Shown here: positions 60,686 through 64,000 of the stretch, one piece after another | Numbering within the stretch: position 1 is the stretch's first letter | Layout of the letters: every line of letters begins with the position of its first letter | Source: Arenimonas donghaensis DSM 18148 = HO3-R19 | Lineage (GTDB): Bacteria > Pseudomonadota > Gammaproteobacteria > Xanthomonadales > Xanthomonadaceae | Direction of reading: 5' to 3' | Assembly: GCF_000743535.1 (NCBI RefSeq) | Contig: NZ_AVCJ01000043.1 | Span: 1-64,000 of the forward strand | DNA length: 64,000 nucleotides | Position numbers and translations under genes: made by a program | The notes under the pieces: generated by a model | The model's database searches: none | What the model was told of the DNA's origin: nothing | What the model saw: only the letters and a program-made list of their open reading frames with translations

Positions 60686-61984
60686 ATGAAGACGGTTTAC
60701 GTGGGCATGAGCGCCGACCTGGTCCACCCCGGCCACTTGAACATTCTCAACGAGGCCAGCAAGCACGGTGAAGTGATCGTCGGCCTGCTGACGGACGAAG
60801 CGATTGCCAGCTACAAGCGCGTACCGCTGATGGAGTTCGACCAGCGCCGACAGGTCATCGAGAATCTCAAGCCGGTGTCGCGCGTGGTGCCCCAGAGCAC
60901 CCTGGACTACGTGCCCAACCTGGAAATGCTTCGGCCCGACTTCGTCGTGCACGGCGACGACTGGCGCACGGGCGTGCAGCAGCAGACCCGGCAACGGGTG
61001 ATCGACAAACTCGCCGAATGGGGCGGCAAGCTGATCGAGGTTCCCTACACCAAGGACATCTCGTCCACGGCCCTGCATGCCGCGATCAAGGAAATCGGCA
61101 CGACCCCGAGCATCCGCCTCAAATCGCTCAAGCGGATGCTGGCCGTGAAGCCAGTACTGCGCTTCATTGATATCCACAATGCGCTCAGCGCGCTGATCAT
61201 CGAGAACACCAGCATCGAAACGCCGAACGGCCGGCGCGAATTCGACGGCATGTGGGGGTCGAGCCTCACCGACTCCACGTCGAAGGGAAAACCCGACATC
61301 GAGGCCGTCGACATTTCGGCGCGAATCACCACCATCAACGAAACCCTGGAAGTCACGACGAAGCCGATCATCTTCGACGCGGACACGGGCGGACAGACGG
61401 AGCACTTCGTCTACACCGTCAAGACGCTCGAGCGCCTGGGCGTTTCCGCGGCCATCATCGAAGACAAGACCGGCCTGAAGAAGAACTCCCTGTTCGGAAC
61501 CGACGTCCCCCAGACCCAGGAATCGATCGAGAACTTCTGCAACAAGATCCGGGCCGGCAAGAAGGCCCAGGCCACCAACGACTTCATGATCATCGCCCGG
61601 ATCGAGAGCCTGATCCTGGACAAGGGCATGGAAGATGCGGTTGAACGCGCGAGCGCCTACCTCGAGGCGGGCGCCGACGGCATCATGATCCACAGCCGCA
61701 GGAAGACGCCTGACGAGATCTTCGAGTTCTGCCGTCGCTATCGCGATATCCCCAATCGCAAGACCCTGGTCGCGGTTCCCTCCAGCTACAACACCGTCAC
61801 CGAGGACGAGCTCGCGGCCGAAGGTGTCAACATCGTCATCTACGCCAACCAGCTGTTGCGCAGCGCCTATCCGGCGATGCTCGATACGGCAAAATCAATC
61901 CTGACCCACGGGCGTTCGGCCGAATGCGATGCGCGCATGCTGCCGATCAAGGACATTCTGGACCTTATTCCAGGGACCAAATGA
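60686..61984 (+). CDS. pepM: PEP phosphomutase with N-terminal nucleotidyltransferase domain
   Basis: 432 residues from ATG 60686, preceded by GGAAGCGGA. Residues 1-135: cytidylyltransferase-like domain with H14-P-G-H17 and a late DISSTAL motif (125-130), as in TagD/glycerol-3-phosphate cytidylyltransferase relatives. Residues 150-432: isocitrate-lyase-like PEP mutase with DADTGG (metal Asp, about 231-233) and the diagnostic [10 protein letters not shown] at 259-268, matching EDK-x5-NS, which separates true phosphomutases from lyases. It rearranges PEP to phosphonopyruvate, an unfavourable step pulled by the decarboxylase next door. The fused domain could attach CMP to a phosphonate head group. 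The stop overlaps the next start (ATGA). Two hand-counted 60-nt rows are 35/60 and 33/60 GC. Confidence 0.94.
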   Translation: MKTVYVGMSADLVHPGHLNILNEASKHGEVIVGLLTDEAIASYKRVPLMEFDQRRQVIENLKPVSRVVPQSTLDYVPNLEMLRPDFVVHGDDWRTGVQQQTRQRVIDKLAEWGGKLIEVPYTKDISSTALHAAIKEIGTTPSIRLKSLKRMLAVKPVLRFIDIHNALSALIIENTSIETPNGRREFDGMWGSSLTDSTSKGKPDIEAVDISARITTINETLEVTTKPIIFDADTGGQTEHFVYTVKTLERLGVSAAIIEDKTGLKKNSLFGTDVPQTQESIENFCNKIRAGKKAQATNDFMIIARIESLILDKGMEDAVERASAYLEAGADGIMIHSRRKTPDEIFEFCRRYRDIPNRKTLVAVPSSYNTVTEDELAAEGVNIVIYANQLLRSAYPAMLDTAKSILTHGRSAECDARMLPIKDILDLIPGTK

Positions 61985-63099
61985 TGATTTCCCCAGGTGA
62001 CTTCCATGCACGGCTGGTATCCCGGGGAATCAGTTTGTTCACCGGCGTCCCTGATTCACTGCTCAAGAACTTCTGCGCGTGCGTGGAGGATGCGTCCGCC
62101 CAGGGCCAGCACGTCATCGCCGCGAACGAGGGAAATGCCGTTGCGATCGCCTTGGGCCATCACCTGGCCACCGGCAAGCGTGCCCTGGTCTACATGCAGA
62201 ATTCGGGTCTCGGCAATTCCGTCAATCCGCTGACATCGCTGGCGCACGCGCAGGTCTACCGCGTGCCGATGCTCCTGGTCGTTGGCTGGCGCGGTGAACC
62301 AGGCGTGCCGGATGAACCCCAGCACGTCATGCAGGGCCGGGTCACCCCGTCGCAGCTGGAGCTGCTGGAGATCCCGCATTGGATACTGGAAGCGGACAGC
62401 GACATCGACGCGGTGCTCGACCAGGCGTTCTCGGCCCTGGACGCCAGCAACGCGCCGGTGGCGCTCCTGGTCCGGAAGGACGCCTTCGCCGACTACAGGT
62501 CATCGCGCAAGCCCGACCGCAAGGCCCACCTGGGGCGCGAGCAGGCGCTGCGCCAGCTCCTCGCCCTGGCAGGCGACGCCCTCGTCGTGTCGACCACCGG
62601 CAAGACGTCGCGGGAGGTCTTTGAACTGCGTGTCGAAGCCGGGACTGCCCAGCGCGACTTCCTGACCGTGGGAGGGATGGGGCACACGTCCTCGATCGCA
62701 CTCGGCGTAGCCTTGGGAAATCCCGAACGCCAGGTCGTCTGCCTGGACGGCGATGGCTCCGCCCTCATGCACCTTGGGGCCATGGCGATCATCGGTGACC
62801 TCAAGCCGGGCAACCTCCTGCACGTACTGCTCAACAACGCCGCGCACGAATCCGTCGGCGGACAGCCCACCGTCGCCGGCGGCATGGACTTCCGTGCGAT
62901 TTCGCTCGCGTGCGGCTACGCGGCCTACGAGCGTGCCGGCGACGAAGCCGGGATCGAAGCGGCATGGCAACGGCTTGCCTCGGCGCCAGGGCCGGCATTG
63001 TTGGAAATCGACATCTCAGTGGGATCCCGTGCCGACCTGGGGCGACCGACGAGCTCGCCCGAGGAAAACAAGCTGGCCTTCATGCGGTTCGCGCGATGA
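61981..63099 (+). CDS. aepY: phosphonopyruvate decarboxylase
   Basis: 372 residues from ATG 61981 (overlaps pepM stop by 4 nt). Thiamine-diphosphate enzyme that makes phosphonoacetaldehyde and CO2 from phosphonopyruvate, giving the pathway its drive. Seen: N-terminal PYR domain ([36 protein letters not shown] with the TPP Glu, [17 protein letters not shown]) and C-terminal PP domain with [36 protein letters not shown] and [14 protein letters not shown] (the GDG...NN motif). The stop overlaps the following start by 4 nt. Confidence 0.95.
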   Translation: MMISPGDFHARLVSRGISLFTGVPDSLLKNFCACVEDASAQGQHVIAANEGNAVAIALGHHLATGKRALVYMQNSGLGNSVNPLTSLAHAQVYRVPMLLVVGWRGEPGVPDEPQHVMQGRVTPSQLELLEIPHWILEADSDIDAVLDQAFSALDASNAPVALLVRKDAFADYRSSRKPDRKAHLGREQALRQLLALAGDALVVSTTGKTSREVFELRVEAGTAQRDFLTVGGMGHTSSIALGVALGNPERQVVCLDGDGSALMHLGAMAIIGDLKPGNLLHVLLNNAAHESVGGQPTVAGGMDFRAISLACGYAAYERAGDEAGIEAAWQRLASAPGPALLEIDISVGSRADLGRPTSSPEENKLAFMRFAR

Positions 63100-64000
63100 A
63101 GCCGGCGCAAGGCCACTGGGAGCATTTCAACCCGGTCCGGGTGGTTGCCGGCGCGGGCACGCTGGCTCAATTGCCGCGATTGCTGCCCGAAAGTGGTTCG
63201 ATCCTGCTGGTGACGACACCGGGATTCACCCGTCGCGGCGTGACGGGACGCGTTCTCGAGCTCCTCGGCCATGCCGCCGGCCGGCAAGTCGTCGTGAGTG
63301 ATTCGATCACGCCGAATCCGGAGCTCGACGACCTCGACGCCATGGCGCACGGGCACGCCTCGCTGGCGCCCTGCGCGGTTGTGGCGCTGGGTGGCGGCAG
63401 TGCGATCGACGCGGGCAAGGTGCTTGCCGCCATTCTCGGTTCACCGGAGCCAAGGCCCTTGCACAGGACCTTTCGTGAGGGCGCGACGGCGCGTTGGAAC
63501 CGGCACATCCCCATGGTGGCGGTGCCGACAACCGCGGGTACCGGCTCCGAGGCGACCCCCTTCGCGACGGTCTGGGACCCACGCACCCACCGAAAGTATT
63601 CGGTAAGCGGTGAGTCCGTTTACCCGCACGCCGCGATCCTTGACCCGGAACTGACCCTGGACCTGGGCGAGGACCACACCCTCTTTCCGGCACTGGACAC
63701 GGTTTCGCATGCACTGGAGTCGCTGTGGAACGTGCATGCCACGCCGATGAGCGAGGCCCTGGCCCTGCAGGCGCTTCGGCTGTCGGTCGACAACCTTCCG
63801 CGCGTGCTCGCCGACGGCGGCGATCTGCCTGCCCGCGCCGGAATGCAGCAGGCAAGCTATCTCGCCGGCCAGGCGATAAGCACGACCCGCACCGCGCTTG
63901 CGCACTCCATTTCCTATCCCTTGACGCTGCACCACGGCATGCCGCATGGACTGGCCTGCAGTTTCACCCTGCCCGCGCTGCTGCGGAAGTTCGGGCCCCG
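63096..64000 (+). CDS. Fe-type alcohol dehydrogenase, likely phosphonoacetaldehyde reductase (3' end beyond window)
   Basis: The first 301 codons of the gene are in the window; the rest is cut off. Group III iron-containing alcohol dehydrogenase: GGGSAIDAGK (cofactor), VPTTAGTGSEATPFATVWD, and candidate metal ligands Asp and His in ALDTVSHALES and further His in ALAHSISYPLTLHHGMPHGLACSF. The GMPHGLAC segment and coupling to pepM-aepY match the phosphonate-linked members (PhpC-like) that reduce phosphonoacetaldehyde to 2-hydroxyethylphosphonate. It is not an aminotransferase, so 2-aminoethylphosphonate is not the predicted product unless another gene lies beyond the edge. Confidence 0.88.
   Translation, partial: MKPAQGHWEHFNPVRVVAGAGTLAQLPRLLPESGSILLVTTPGFTRRGVTGRVLELLGHAAGRQVVVSDSITPNPELDDLDAMAHGHASLAPCAVVALGGGSAIDAGKVLAAILGSPEPRPLHRTFREGATARWNRHIPMVAVPTTAGTGSEATPFATVWDPRTHRKYSVSGESVYPHAAILDPELTLDLGEDHTLFPALDTVSHALESLWNVHATPMSEALALQALRLSVDNLPRVLADGGDLPARAGMQQASYLAGQAISTTRTALAHSISYPLTLHHGMPHGLACSFTLPALLRKFGP

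Overview
The window is a high-GC, gene-dense stretch of chromosome from a gammaproteobacterium of the Xanthomonadaceae/Lysobacteraceae. The evidence is gene content and order: sucD-sucC next to pilS-pilR, kup lodged between ruvA and ruvB, rluD divergent from bamD, YebC with the [13 protein letters not shown]-type N-terminus, a YcaD transporter coupled to a bifunctional glucosylglycerol-phosphate synthase/phosphatase, and many TGTAGGAGCGCCTTCAGGCG-type REP palindromes. The genus cannot be fixed from this sequence alone. No phage, insertion sequence, CRISPR array or rRNA is visible. One tRNA (Lys, UUU) is present.

Layout. 1-12.1 kb: a cut-off TPR-like membrane protein, relA (stringent response), a small exported protein, a repeat-rich gap, hrpA (RNA helicase), dps (iron/DNA protection), a YiiX-like amidase, a lipoprotein and recQ. 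12.2-13.3 kb: an LpxR-type lipid A deacylase, a REP doublet and tRNA-Lys. 13.4-27.4 kb: sixteen genes all on the minus strand, read aspS, alpha/beta hydrolase, yebC, ruvC, ruvA, kup, ruvB, ybgC, tolQ, tolR, tolA, tolB, pal, cpoB, queE, queC, many with 4-nt stop/start overlaps. They cover translation, Holliday-junction resolution, K+ uptake, the Tol-Pal envelope machine and the first steps of queuosine synthesis. 27.6-34 kb: a lipoprotein, an FmdB-type zinc ribbon, the ycaD-ggpPS compatible-solute operon and a Na+/solute symporter that overlaps ggpPS tail-to-tail. 34-43.2 kb: an ABC-F ATPase with a REP palindrome inside its reading frame, a Kef-type antiporter, the rluD-pgeF-clpB run with a sigma-32-like promoter, and bamD. 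43.3-49 kb: nadE, an OafA-like acyltransferase, sucD and sucC.

49.1-64 kb is the accessory-looking part and the most interesting. It holds pilS-pilR (sensor and sigma-54 activator of pilin), a 1001-residue membrane spermidine-synthase-like protein, then pilA1 behind a good sigma-54 promoter, two tandem 654-residue multi-TM GT-C-like proteins, a second pilin pilA2, and immediately afterwards phosphonate biosynthesis genes: PEP mutase fused to a nucleotidyltransferase domain, phosphonopyruvate decarboxylase, and an iron-type alcohol dehydrogenase cut off by the window edge. The three enzymes together predict PEP to phosphonopyruvate to phosphonoacetaldehyde to 2-hydroxyethylphosphonate, with the fused nucleotidyltransferase a candidate for activating the product for transfer to a polymer. 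Whether the acceptor is the pilus, a pilin glycan or an unrelated surface polysaccharide encoded further right cannot be decided here; that is the main open question.

Four REP doublets (A family) have exactly the same 79-nt length, and a second palindrome family (B) is also present. These repeats sit mostly at gene ends, supply the hrpA stop codon, and in one case are translated inside a gene.
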